Shown here: positions 53,565 through 63,451 of the stretch, in pieces
Layout of the letters: each line of letters begins with the position of its first letter
Position numbering within the stretch: position 1 is the stretch's first letter
Assembly (NCBI RefSeq): GCF_019393635.1
Contig: NC_057861.1
Span: 173,405,077-173,469,076 of the forward strand
Direction of reading: 5' to 3'
Length of the DNA stretch: 64,000 nt
From: Dromiciops gliroides
Taxonomy: Eukaryota; Chordata; Mammalia; Microbiotheria; Microbiotheriidae
Notes under the pieces: model-generated
Told to the model about the DNA's origin: nothing
Seen by the model: the letters and a program-made list of their open reading frames with translations, nothing else
The model's database searches: none
Translations under genes and position numbers: made by a program

Positions 53565-54281
53565 AATGCTGGAGGGGCTGCTGAAAGACAGGCACATTAT
53601 TATATTTTTGATGGAATTGTGAATCAGCCCAACCATTCTGGAAAAAAAAATTTGGAATTATGCTAAAAAAAAAAAGTGATAAAAGTGTCCAGACCCTTTG
53701 ACCCAGAGACCCCATTGCTAAACATATATCCCAAGAAGGTCAAAAACAGAAAAAAAAATGTCCCATATACACCAATATATTAATAGTAACACCATTTTTG
53801 GTGGTATCAAAATTGTAAAAAAATAAATGTCTATTGATTGGGGAATGGCTAAAAAATTATGGTACATGAATGCAATGGAATATTACTATTCCATAAGACA
53901 TGATGAATATGAACAATTTAATGAGGGGACACTTGTATGGACTGATACAGAGAGAAGTTGGTAGAACTAGGCAGATCATATACACAGCAACTACAGTGTG
54001 TAAATGGAAACAACAGCAACAACAAATTTGTGTTATTAAAATGACCAAGCTTGGCCCCCAAAGAAGAGATGAAAAAATGTATCTCCCTTCCTTCCTTGCA
54101 GAAGTGGGGGACTGTGGATGTGGATTTCTTTATATGCTGCCAAAGACTGTTAATATGTTGGTGAGTTCTGCTGAATTATTTTTCTTCTTACTCTTTGTTT
54201 CAAGAAAAGACTTCTTGGGGAGGGGTGAAAGGAAGGGATTTATGTGAAAAAGACAGCTAAATAAAAACCAAAGATATTAAT
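53565..54281 (+). mobile_element. Marsupial L1-type LINE, 3' end
   Basis: gaaagacaggcacattatta, cccaaccattctggaaaaaa, gaccctttgacccagagacc, gattggggaatggctaaaaa, tgcaatggaatattactatt, gtatggactgatacagagag, ending caaagactgttaatatg ... aaataaaaaccaaagat. This is the order of an L1 3' terminal region. 5'-truncated; no reverse transcriptase. A type B SINE inserted at its 3' end. Confidence 0.8.
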
Positions 54282-54525
54282 TTTGTTGTGCAATTGTTTC
54301 AGTTGTGTCTGACTCTTTGTGACCTTGTTTGGGGTTTTCTTGGCAAAGATACTGGAGTAGTTTAGCATTTCCTTCTCCAGCTCATTTTGCAGGTGAGGAA
54401 ACTGAGATAACCAGGAATAAGTGACTTGCCCAGGGTCACAAAGCTAATAAGCGTCCAAAGCCAGATTTGAACTCAAGTTTTCCTCACCTGTCCCAGTGAT
54501 CTATCCATTGTGCCATTTACCTGCC
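54282..54525 (-). mobile_element. Type B SINE inserted at the L1 end, with TSD
   Basis: ttgtgcaattgtttcagttg, gtctgactctttgtgacctt, ctcattttgcaggtgaggaa, gcccagggtcacaaagctaa, head complement catttacctgcccc. TSD CCAAAGATATTAAT at 54268-54281 and 54526-54539. Confidence 0.93.
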
Positions 54526-54539
54526 CCAAAGATATTAAT

Positions 54540-54988
54540 ACTTTTTTGGGATAGGTGTGAACTAGCTTATTTATAAAATCCCTCTGACTCTAATAGTCTA
54601 GAAGCCTATGAATGACCTGTCCAGAGATTTGGTGATGAGGCAAGATAAATTGTCTGTCAGGATGTCACATAAGGGAATGAGAAAGAACATAGGTAGGAGG
54701 GAGTCTTGTCTCTAGACTCTGACAGGTGTTAAATTTGAGAGAAAGGGAAGTGTGAGGTGAGGTTTGGCACAGATCAAAGAGCTTCTGGAAAATCTTCTAC
54801 ATACTAGCCTCCAAAAAAATGCTGGCTGCTCTTTGATCTCTGGCTATCCCCCAAGGTCCCCCTCCACCACATGAGCAGAGCCCCTATTGACCCCACTGCT
54901 AGATTGCATTATTCTGTCCTTTCTCTATCTGCCTCAAGCTTCTCCCTGAATAGTTAATACAAAATTTATGTGCTTAAAAGCCACGTGG
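54540..54988. other. No recognised feature
   Basis: Complex sequence; no exon or repeat recognised. Confidence 0.45.
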
Positions 54989-54989
54989 A

Positions 54990-55155
54990 ATTATGGGATT
55001 GTAGATTTAGATCTAGAAGGCACTCTCATTTTACAGATCAAGAAATGAGGCCTGCTTAGAAAGGATAAGGGACTTGCCCAGGGTCACAAAGATCGTAATT
55101 GGTGGGGCCACTTTGATCCCGGATCTGGGATCTGGTGCTTTTGCCATTACATTCC
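54990..55155 (-). mobile_element. Type C SINE remnant, antisense
   Basis: tagatctagaaggcactctc, attttacagatcaagaaatg, gggacttgcccagggtcaca, ctggtgcttttgccattaca. Confidence 0.65.
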
Positions 55156-55334
55156 ATTTCCATGTCTCATTTTTAATGTAGCCATGAAAATAATTGCTGC
55201 CTTATAGGCTTGGAACCTAAAACGATAACTAATGGAAATTAGTCCAGTGAGAATAAAAGAAATGTAACTTTCTTTCTCTACTACAGATGTGTGGTTTTCC
55301 AGGGAATTCATGCTTATGGGGAAAAGGCTAAATG

Positions 55335-55430
55335 CAGATAAAATCAATTCAACAGACATTTATTAAGGGTCTTTTCTAGGTGGTAAAGATAGGGAGAACA
55401 GAACATAAGTACTTGTGGACAGGGCCCATA
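55335..55430 (+). repeat. Ancient interspersed repeat fragment
   Basis: atcaattcaacagacattta, ttaagggtcttttctaggtg and aaagatagggagaacagaac fit the 31325 start. Confidence 0.5.
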
Positions 55431-55489
55431 AAAAATCTACAGAAAAGATCATTTGGGTTGGGCCTAAAGATCTTTGAAAATCATTTGCA

Positions 55490-55760
55490 AAGCTGAACTA
55501 ATGAGTATGCGGGAAAATCATAATTTAAATGAATTCAAGAGCAGCTTTAAAGGATAACTTGTTGCATAGTTTTCAGGATAACATAGCAGATTCCCCCCAA
55601 GGTCTTTTTTTTTCTTCTAACTTTGCTTCAGCTGACAAGCTTTGTACTTTGAACCTTAATCAAATAAAATGTCGAGGGAAAATCAATCCTTGTTGTGTTA
55701 CCCATGCACACACAAGTTCAGACTGGACCTGAGCCCCTGCGGAAGATTCTGCAAGCTTCT
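55490..55760. promoter_or_regulatory. Candidate conserved non-coding element
   Basis: Repeat-free. Includes gagtatgcgggaaaatcata, cttcagctgacaagctttgt, actttgaaccttaatcaaat and aatgtcgagggaaaatcaat, with an E-box (CAGCTG) and an isolated CpG context. Role inferred from texture only. Confidence 0.35.
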
Positions 55761-55879
55761 TCCTTCACAGCAAAGCCTTCTCTCATTTCTTCCTTTGTCT
55801 ATGAAGAGATGACTGGAGCCTTGAAGCTGTACAGTTGGAGATGGGGGGAAAGGGGGAGGGAAATTTCCCTGTAGGAATC

Positions 55880-56130
55880 CTTTTGGTTACTCAGTCAGTT
55901 CTGACTCTCCATGACACCTTTTGGGGGTTTTCTTGGCAAAGATACTAGAGTGGTTTGTCATTTCCTTCTTCATTTCATTTTATAGAAGAGGAAACTGATG
56001 AAAACAGGGTACAGTGATTTGCCCAGGGTCACATAGCTAGGAAGTGTTTAAGACTAAATTTGAACTTATGAAGACAAGTCTTACTGATTCCAAGTCCAGT
56101 GCTCTAGCCACTGTCACCTACCTGTCTCAC
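55880..56130 (-). mobile_element. Type B SINE
   Basis: cagtcagttctgactctcca, cttggcaaagatactagagt, cattttatagaagaggaaac, gcccagggtcacatagctag, ctctagccactgtcacctac. Confidence 0.92.
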
Positions 56131-56311
56131 CTTTCATAATTAACTGGACTCAATCCACTGAACCACCCAGATCCCCTGCAGGGATCCTAGACTTTTTCTA
56201 ATGCAAATCTCTAACTGTATGTAAATAGTTCAGGGACCTATCTAGGAAATTTGTACTCTTAGAACTCCAGAAAGAGTTATAGGGAAAGGAATGGATAGTT
56301 TTAAAGGCAGC

Positions 56312-56492
56312 ATAATATAGTGTAAAGTGTACAAGCTTTGAGTTAGCAGACTGGGTTCAAATTCTGGCTGTCACTTACAAGCCATATGACCTTGGGCAAG
56401 TCACTTAATCTTGGTTTCCGCAATAGTAAAATGAGGGGGTTGGGCAAGATAGACTCTAAGGATCCTTCCAGCTCTAAATTTATTATCCTGTG
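56312..56492 (+). mobile_element. CORE-SINE (type C-related)
   Basis: gcataatatagtgtaaagtg, ctgggttcaaattctggctg, atgaccttgggcaagtcact, gtaaaatgagggggttgggc, ccttccagctctaaatttat. Confidence 0.75.
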
Positions 56493-56708
56493 GGGAAAAA
56501 ATATAAGTCACTGGGGAGGAAAGAGGAGAAGATGGCTTTCAGCTGAGATCTTTCCATGGTTACCAAATGGAGAAAAGCTGCCCTCCCCCTTGGTTTAGGC
56601 CAAAAAGTCACCCTTAACTTGAATACAGGCCTGAATAAGGCTTACTGGGGGAAGTCATGCAGCTAGCTAAGCCCTTTGTCCTAGTAGTTTCTTTAAAAAA
56701 AAAATTGT

Positions 56709-56820
56709 TGAATGAATGGATGGATGGATGGATGGATGGATGGATGGATGGATGGATGGATGGATGGATGGAAGGATGGATAGATGGATGGAAGGATGGA
56801 TGGATGGATGGATGGATGAA
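56709..56820 (+). repeat. (GGAT)n microsatellite
   Basis: About 27 ATGG/GGAT units with GAAGG and TAGA interruptions. MDGW and HPSI frames are artefacts. Confidence 0.97.
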
Positions 56821-57060
56821 TTTGTTCCTTGATTCTTGTAACTAAAGGTTTTCTTATAGAAATAAGAAGACTGATTAAGGGCAGAGGGAGAGTTTTCACT
56901 GAGGCACAGTTCTTTGACAGCTGACCTCAGCAGCTTCCCTCAAGGAGATCTGATGAGAGATAATAAAGATGCCCAAACAGCAATTTGGTAATCCCTGATT
57001 TGGGAAGGAAAACTGTCACGTAGGTGGAATTGATCATTCCTGTACCTAGTCTTTTCTTTC
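56821..57060. other. No recognised feature
   Basis: Complex sequence between the GGAT array and an L2 end. Confidence 0.5.
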
Positions 57061-57250
57061 AATTCTTCCCTTGCTCATACTCTATGGTACCTCCCTTCCC
57101 CCTGGCCTCAGGCATCCTATATCATTAAGCTTCTGGGATACTGACAACATACATACACACCCTTCATCACTCCCCTCCCTTTCTTCAATCAACACTTAGC
57201 ACAGTGCCTAGCATATAGTAAGCACTTAATAAATGCCTATTAGCTAACTT
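57061..57250 (+). mobile_element. L2 LINE 3' end
   Basis: cttcaatcaacacttagcac, agtgcctagcatatagtaag and cacttaataaatgcctatta are the terminal motif. The upstream CT-rich part fits L2 3' UTR less clearly. Confidence 0.75.
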
Positions 57251-57342
57251 TAATCAAAGTTTGCTTTCAAGAAAGTACCTGCTAGTCACTTTGCCTTAAT
57301 ATACATTTGTCAAAGAATCAAAGAGGGAGGTATTTACAATTT

Positions 57343-57343
<1 letters not shown>

Positions 57344-57425
<82 letters not shown>

Positions 57426-57890
57426 TCTCTCCTCCCCGCCCTCTCCTGCCCCGTCTCTATGTCTTTCTGTCTACCTGCCCATCTCTGTTTCTATCTCTAT
57501 CTCTGTCTCTTTCTCTGATCTTTGTCTCAGTGTCTGTCTCTTTGTCTGCCTGTTTACCTTTCTCTCTTTCTCTCATTCTTTTTCTGTTCTTTTTCTGTCT
57601 TCTGCCTTTATGTCTTTGTTTCTCCATCTGCTTCCCTTCCTGTTTCTGTGTCTCTTTCCATTTGTCTGTCTCTCTGCTCTGTCTTTGTCTTCTTGCCTCT
57701 CTCTGTCTCTCTCCATCTCTGTCTTTTTCTTCCTATTTCTCAGTCTCTCTGCTTTTTCTGTCTCTCCCTTTGTGTCTCTCTCTGTCTCCTTTTCAGCTCT
57801 GTCTCTTTATGTCTTTCTGTCTCCATCTGCCTGTCTGTGTGTCTCACTGTTTGTCTATCTCTGCTCTGTCTATCTCTCCCTGCCCCCTGT
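57344..57890 (+). repeat. (CT)n microsatellite with a long TCTG/TCTC-rich flank
   Basis: About 38 pure CT units (57346-57421), then about 460 bp of diverged TCTG, TCTC and TTTC units. Frames of 196, 151 and 120 residues over it are compositional. Confidence 0.96.
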
Positions 57891-58268
57891 GAAATGAAAG
57901 GCTTTGAGCCCTGGAATGGGAATTTCAGATGTCAGCCACATTTTGGGGGTCTTGAGGGCCCCCTCCCAGCTCTTTAAACCACATCATAAGTAGATGCCAT
58001 TTTCATCTGTGCTTACACAAAGTATTAAAATAATGTCAAATAATGATGGTGATAGGGACTAAATGGGCCAAAAATATGTATAACAACTTATTCCTTGGGG
58101 AGTAACATTTTCTCCCCTTTCTCTCCTTCTGTCCAGATTTGAAAGGGTATTATTAGGCTAAAAGAAAGTGTGTGAGGGCTGCAGAAGCCCTACTCATGAA
58201 CCATTCACTGCATGCTGTTTCCTCTACTCTACCCCATTAGGGGCACAGAAAGCAGTGGTCACAGCCCA
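57891..58268. other. No recognised feature
   Basis: Complex sequence; no exon or repeat recognised. Confidence 0.45.
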
Positions 58269-58269
58269 T

Positions 58270-58440
58270 GGTGCTGGAAGAAATCTTTTAGGCAAACTCT
58301 TGTGCTTTGTGGATGAGGAATCAGACATAAAGTGATTTGGCCAATCACACAAATGATGACTCTCAGTGCTGGGATTCAAAACAGGCCACTGGACTCCCAG
58401 GAAAATGTTCATTCTACTATCCTCTGTTGCCTGTGACCCA
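58270..58440 (-). mobile_element. Type C SINE remnant, antisense
   Basis: gctggaagaaatcttttagg, gtggatgaggaatcagacat, gctgggattcaaaacaggcc, cattctactatcctctgttg. Confidence 0.6.
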
Positions 58441-58524
58441 GGTCACATGCCAGGGCTAGCTCCATACATGAAGTGACCCTAGAGTCTAGGAAGGGACAAT
58501 CTGTACCCAAAGACCTCATACACT

Positions 58525-58608
58525 GGTAAAGTATCTGAGGTCAGATTTGAACTCACATCTTTCTGCATTCAGGCCCAGCATTCTATCCACAGCCATCCAG
58601 CTTCCTCC
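58525..58608 (-). mobile_element. SINE head fragment, antisense (type A or B)
   Basis: gtaaagtatctgaggtcaga, tttgaactcacatctttctg, ccagcattctatccacagcc. Only the 5' half of a tRNA-headed SINE. Confidence 0.7.
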
Positions 58609-58714
58609 ACACATAGAGATAGGGACTTGTATTTTCATTGGCATCAAGAACTCCCAGATGAGGAAATAACCTCCTCCTGTGCAGTTTGGCACCTTCTCTG
58701 CAATGTAAAGTCTT

Positions 58715-58835
58715 AAAAAGTTGCCCAGTATACTGAAAGGTTAAGGATCAGACAGCCAATGTGTGCCAGAGGTCAGAATTGAACCCAAGTTTTTTCTCAG
58801 CGTTGATGTCACCTCTCTAGCTATTATGTGATGTA
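58715..58835 (-). mobile_element. Type C SINE remnant, antisense
   Basis: gcccagtatactgaaaggtt, gtgccagaggtcagaattga, acccaagttttttctcagcg. Confidence 0.55.
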
Positions 58836-58893
58836 AGCCTCTAAAAAAAAAAAACAGGCTTACCTTCTAAACCAAGTTGAGAAAACTTTCTTT

Positions 58894-59049
58894 TTTTTCT
58901 TTTTTTCATTTTGTTTTGTGGGGCAATGAAGGCCAAGTGACTTGCCCAGGGTCACACAACTAGTGTCAAGTATCTGGGGCTGGATTTGAACTCAGGTCCT
59001 CCTGAATCCAGGGCCTGTGCTTTATCCACTGCACCACCTAGCTGCCCCT
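58894..59049 (-). mobile_element. Type A SINE with 13-bp TSD
   Basis: Reverse strand, complete. TSD GAAAACTTTCTTT at 58881-58893 and 59050-59062. Confidence 0.95.
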
Positions 59050-59062
59050 GAAAACTTTCTTT

Positions 59063-59574
59063 CAATGGAAGAAAAGAAGTTGGTTGAAGGAGTCCATATA
59101 TAGCTGAGGTTGTCTGCCTGATGCTATGAGGTTATTGTTTTCCCCATAATGCATAGTTACAGGAGCAAGCAACAACAAAACAGGCATATTCCTTTATAGT
59201 TGCCAAAATCATAAAGAAAAAATATTACAAAGCAATCAGAATCTAATGACTTTTTTTGGCAGGGTGGGAGGCAGGTAGTGGCAGAGGGAGTTAAGACTGC
59301 TGATTGTGAACTAAAATCTCAGAATTTTGTTCCAGAAAGATTTTCTTCGGATTCAATTGGGCTTCCGAATGAATGTCTGTCACCTTTAAATGCTGGAACA
59401 GTTTGATTTGGTGGAATTTGGAATGCTATTTCACAAAGAGGTTTCTTTTGGTGCCTGAAAACAGTTCATACAATGAAGTTAGGCTGGTCCATTTTTTTAA
59501 GCTTTAGATAGTTATTTTTCTGCAGGCCATTACTATGGTTGTAGAAAGGGAGAAAATACATCCAGAAAAATCAG
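59063..59574. other. Unassigned; 59285-59495 may be conserved non-coding DNA
   Basis: Repeat-free. 59345-59375 holds the arms TTCGGA and TTCCGAA around cattcaattggg-like sequence, a short inverted repeat with two CpGs. Nearby: gtcacctttaaatgctggaa and ggtggaatttggaatgctat. Confidence 0.35.
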
Positions 59575-59818
59575 AGACAGCTAGGGTTACAGTGGATGTG
59601 CTGTTAGACTTGGGCTTAGGGAGATCAGACTTCATATCCCGCTTCAGACACTTATCTGTGTGATCCTGGGCAAGTCACTTAAACTACCTGCCTCAGTTTT
59701 TTCATATGCAAAATGGGGATAATAACAACACTTACTTCTCAGGGATGTTTTGAGAATAAAAAGAGAATATTTGTAAAGTGTTTTGAAAACTTTAAAGTGT
59801 CATAAAAATGTTAGCTAA
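59575..59818 (+). mobile_element. Type C SINE (L2-tailed)
   Basis: gacagctagggttacagtgg, tatctgtgtgatcctgggca, catatgcaaaatggggataa, gtaaagtgttttgaaaactt, aatgttagctaaaatg. The tail word aaatgttagct recurs at about 59850 and 59872. Confidence 0.82.
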
Positions 59819-60177
59819 AATGCTAGAGCTATATAAAATAAAAATAGAAAATGTTAGCTGAGGTGCTAAAAAATGTTAGCTAAAACACCCCAAGCACCTA
59901 TTGGCTGTTTATATCTGTTTGTATAGCAGGGGACCTACTCTGTGCTAAATGGGATGTTGATGTACAACATAATTAGAGCTCAAGGCAAAAAGAAATCTGA
60001 AGTGGACAGGGAGCAATGAGGGAAGAAGACTTTCTTAGAGGAAGTAGGAAATGAAGAATGGGTTGGAGGATTAGATAAGGGAAATGGAAGAGAGGATATT
60101 CCTGATAGGAGAGACAACAGTGAGGTGACATAGGAAGTGAGAATGAGCATGGAGATTTGAAGAGACAGCTAGGGTCA
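59819..60177. other. Mostly unassigned
   Basis: Begins with two more AAATGTTAGCT copies. 60000-60170 (gaagaagactttcttagagg, aggaagtgagaatgagcatg) is weakly like the middle of the 31325 repeat. Confidence 0.4.
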
Positions 60178-60290
60178 ACCAATCAACAAGCATTTATTAA
60201 GTGCTAGCCGAGTGCCAGGAGCAGTAGGCATACAAATATAAAAGTGAGGGCTCCTCCTCTGTCGTTGAGCAGCCTGCATCTTCCTAAGTC
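60178..60290 (+). repeat. Ancient interspersed repeat fragment
   Basis: caatcaacaagcatttatta, agtgctagccgagtgccagg and gcatacaaatataaaagtga: start of the 31325 family. Confidence 0.65.
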
Positions 60291-60291
60291 A

Positions 60292-60485
60292 GAAAATGTA
60301 AAGCTGGAAGGGACCTTAGAGATCATCTAGTTCAACTCCCTCATTCTCCAAATGACGGAAACAGAGGCCCAGAGAAGCAAGTTGTCCAATGTCACACAAG
60401 GGCTAAGTATCAGAGCCAAGATTTAAACTCAGGTCCTCTCTGATTCTCTGTCCAATGTTCTTTCCATGATCCCATGCTGCCTTCC
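60292..60485 (-). mobile_element. Type C SINE, antisense
   Basis: gctggaagggaccttagaga, tcatctagttcaactccctc, gaaacagaggcccagagaag, gatttaaactcaggtcctct, ccatgatcccatgctgcctt. Confidence 0.8.
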
Positions 60486-60894
60486 AAGATCTACCTGAAA
60501 GGAATAGCAGCTGCATCCTAGTTGTGGTCATGGCAAGGCTGGCAGTGGAGTTTCCAAAAACAGAAATGGAGCATCTGAAAGGGAAAGGAAGAAGTACCCC
60601 AAAGACAGACAGAGGTGAACCTTTTTTCTAACTTGGTCCACAAATAGGATAGTTGAAGCTAGAATCTTTAAAACTACCTGTGATTCACTTCAGGTCATCC
60701 TTGGGGCCAACCAGAAGCCAGGTTTGAGGATAACTGATAGGGGATGGGATATCCAGGTGATTCTGGCCTCCCTTTTCAAGATAATGGCCAGTTTCACTTG
60801 ACAAAACAGTGCTTAATCCTAGGAAATAGGAACTGTGAGGCAGGTTCTTTCTTTCTTCCTCCCCCCCTCCCCCCATCAAGACACAGAAACCTTT
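60486..60894. other. No recognised feature
   Basis: Complex sequence. A C-rich run (cctccccccctcccccc, 60859-60876) precedes the conserved-looking block and is G4-prone on the minus strand. Confidence 0.45.
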
Positions 60895-61235
60895 ATTTTC
60901 TCCCTATACCACAAACCGCCACTGTTAAATAATATTGGATAATTGCACCTGTCGCACTCCCCATATTGTGCCGAGGAAAAATAATTGCTGGTTTTCTGCC
61001 TTGCAGTTTAGCTGTGACTCTGTCATTTGACTCGGAGCGTGTCATTTTCTCCCATTTTAGACTGTGTACAGTCAAACTGTGTGAAAGGACTCACAGATAG
61101 CAGCCCTGCATGTGTGAGTGGGCGCGGGCCTCATTCAGCAATGATTTCTAATTTATACAGCACCGAAAATTCACAGCTATAAATAAACAGTTCTGACTGG
61201 CTCTGCTGCCTACTCAAATGCTTTATTACAAAAAA
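60895..61235. promoter_or_regulatory. Strong candidate conserved non-coding element (enhancer-like)
   Basis: Repeat-free, with about nine CpGs in 270 bp, against near absence in the flanks (accgcc, gtcgca, gccgag, ctcgga, agcgtg, ggcgcggg, accgaa). Motif-like words: accacaaacc (RUNX-like), cacctg (E-box), ataattg (homeodomain), gctataaataaacag (MEF2- and FOX-like). No long frame and no splice-flanked coding signal. It looks like a developmental enhancer; conservation itself was not tested. Confidence 0.5.
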
Positions 61236-61629
61236 AAGAAAGAAAGAAAGCACCAGCTCCATTTGGAGGAAAAACAAGATTGTCTGGATATCTGGTGTTG
61301 GAGGGTTTGGGCCTGGAGAGGCTGGATCCTGGGAGCTGGGCTGAGCCTAGCATTAACTGCTGGCTGCCTAATCTCCCTGCTCTTCCCTCAGCCCACCCTG
61401 GCTCTCCACGTGCAGCTGAAACGTGTTTTGGGGATTACAGTATGTGAAACTGGCTTCCTGTTATGACAAGTGTTGCAAACGAGTAGGTACAGATGAGCCG
61501 AAAATAGCTTGAAAAGAAGATGGCCTTTGGGGGGGTGGGTGGAGGGGGAAATGGGGTTAATGTGCTCACGGTTCAAGGGAACACAGCCAGGCCTAGATCC
61601 AGACTCTAAATTGGTTTCATATGAGAGAG
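61236..61629. other. Repeat-free, with a G-rich tract
   Basis: Continues the unique block. 61529-61556 carries guanine runs of 7, 3, 5 and 4, a predicted quadruplex on the plus strand. No exon recognised; a frame at 61218-61466 lacks a domain. Confidence 0.45.
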
Positions 61630-61740
61630 ACATTAGTGATGTCATGGAAAGTGAACTGGCTTTAAGATCTGAAGACCTGGGTTTGAATCCCAGCCCCGGA
61701 CATTTAATATCAGTGAGTCACCTGTGGTTCATTTTATTAC
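61630..61740 (+). mobile_element. CORE-SINE fragment
   Basis: gtcatggaaagtgaactggc, gacctgggtttgaatcccag, ccccggacatttaatatcag. 5' half only. Confidence 0.65.
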
Positions 61741-62084
61741 CAAGTATGTACATTCACTTAAAAAAAAATACCAGTCCATTCTCCATAACACCCTGTTATT
61801 GAAGATTTAAACTTCCTCCCCCAGAGGCAGGAATGCTCTGATATACTGAACCTCTGATGAGCTGATGAGAGTATAGTCCTTTCTGGTGTCAGAATTCTTG
61901 CCTAGTCTTGCATTACAGCCTGCAGGTTGAACTGAATTCCCAAGACAATGGGGACGTGATTCAAAGTTACAGGATTATTCCAGCAATGATGATGATACTC
62001 AGAGCCACAGCAACATGGAGAGCTGGAAGGGCATTTGGAGGTCATTTTGCAGTTGAAGAGGGGAACTGATCCCCAGAGCAGGGG
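61741..62084. other. Mostly unassigned
   Basis: 62005-62075 (gagagctggaagggcatttg, gaggtcattttgcagttgaa) resembles an antisense CORE-SINE piece. The rest shows nothing recognisable. Confidence 0.4.
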
Positions 62085-62417
62085 CGTTTGAAATCTCTTT
62101 TGTGTCCTAGCCTCCTTTGACAACTTAATGAAGTCCATGGACTCCTCAGAATTAAGTTTTTTGAATGCAAAAAATAAAATAAAGGATGGCAAAAAAACCC
62201 CAAACAACCAATTACATTTAAATATAGGTTGCTTTCCATCTATATGTATACATGTATGTATATGTATACATATGAATATATACAGACACACACATGTAGA
62301 TATAGATGCATGTTTATACACAAATGTATTCCAATGTTACATACATAATACATACATAGATATGTGTCTACAGGCACACAGAGGTGTTAAGGTTAAGAAT
62401 CTAGATTAAGAACGCCA
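62085..62417. mobile_element. Probable hAT-like MITE, related to 9505-9803, with microsatellite inside
   Basis: Left: ctcttttgtgtcctagcctc, gaagtccatggactcctcag, gaatgcaaaaaataaaataa, accaattacatttaaatata, which follow the reverse of 9505-9803. Right end: ggttaagaatctagattaag. A TATG/ACAC tract (62238-62300) has expanded in the middle. Confidence 0.5.
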
Positions 62418-62422
62418 GGCCT

Positions 62423-62573
62423 GGGGCAGCTTAGATGGCGCAGTGGATAGAGCACTGGCCCTGGAGTCAGGAGTACCTGAGTTCAAATCTGGTCTCAGAC
62501 ACTTAACACTTACTAGCTGTGTGACCCTGGGCAAGTCACTTAACCCCAATTGCCTCACTTTAAAAAAAAAAAA
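62423..62573 (+). mobile_element. Type A SINE with 15-bp TSD
   Basis: Complete; intact boxes. TSD AAGAACGCCAGGCCT (62408-62422) versus AAGAACACCAGGCCT (62574-62588). The one difference is a CpG decay in one copy. Confidence 0.96.
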
Positions 62574-62588
62574 AAGAACACCAGGCCT

Positions 62589-62879
62589 AGAGAAAGGTTA
62601 AGTGTCACACAGGTCACACAGGTGATACACTTCAGTTTGGCCAACATTCAAGGCCAAGTATTTTGATGTTAAATATGGTGCTCTTTTTACTACAACTATG
62701 AAAAGCATCTTGGGCATTTTTTCCAAGTACCTTCAGGTTCCTTGTCCTATGAAGGGGTAGAAAGGGATAGAGAAGGGATTGATCCTGGCTAACTTGCAAA
62801 ACCATTATTCCTCCCACCCCCACCTCCCTACCCCTCTATGCCATAATTTTTTGGCTATATGTTACAGCTCAAAATCCTT
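62589..62879. other. No recognised feature
   Basis: Complex sequence with a short C-rich patch; no exon or repeat recognised. Confidence 0.45.
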
Positions 62880-63190
62880 CTGCCATGCTTGCCCCCTCTT
62901 CCTATTGACAAGTTATTTCCAGGGCCTCTGTTTTAGGGATGGGCCTGACCAGGCATGCTTTATTCCTCTCAGAGAGTGCTTTTGACTCTCTGGCCTCAGT
63001 CACCATGTTCCTATCACTCCCCATTTTTGCCAAATGGATACTCCACACCCATTTTCATGTACTTTTTATTTGTTGTCTTGTCCAATATAAGCGCTCCCTG
63101 AAGGCAGGGCCCATATTTCTTTTTACTTGTATTTGTATCCTCAGTATTTAGCACAATGCCTGGCATATAGTAAGTGCTTAACATTCTTCT
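62880..63190 (+). mobile_element. L2 LINE 3' end
   Basis: gcatgctttattcctctcag, gctccctgaaggcagggccc, gtatcctcagtatttagcac, aatgcctggcatatagtaag, tgcttaac. Confidence 0.8.
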
Positions 63191-63254
63191 GGCCTGGCCT
63201 TTTCTCCTTAAAGATTGCCCAACTCACTTTCACTTGAATAGAAACATCAAGCCT

Positions 63255-63441
63255 GGGGGCAGCTAGGTGGTGCAGTGGATAGAGCACTGGCCCTGGAGTC
63301 AGGAGTACCTGAGTTCAAATCTGGCCTCAGACATTTGACACTTACTAGCTGTGTGACCCTGGGCAAGTCACTTAACCCTAATTGCCTCACAAAACAAAAC
63401 AAAACAAAAAAAACCCCAAACAAACAAACAAACAAAAAAAC
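63255..63441 (+). mobile_element. Type A SINE with an AAAAC-repeat tail and TSD
   Basis: Complete; tail of (AAAAC)n and (AAAC)n rather than pure poly(A). TSD CATCAAGCCT (63245-63254) versus CATTAAGCCT (63442-63451). Confidence 0.94.
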
Positions 63442-63451
63442 CATTAAGCCT

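Noticed and set aside
57307-57977. 196-, 151- and 120-residue frames
   Set aside because: CT-rich simple sequence; SLSL and CLSV bias comes from the repeat.
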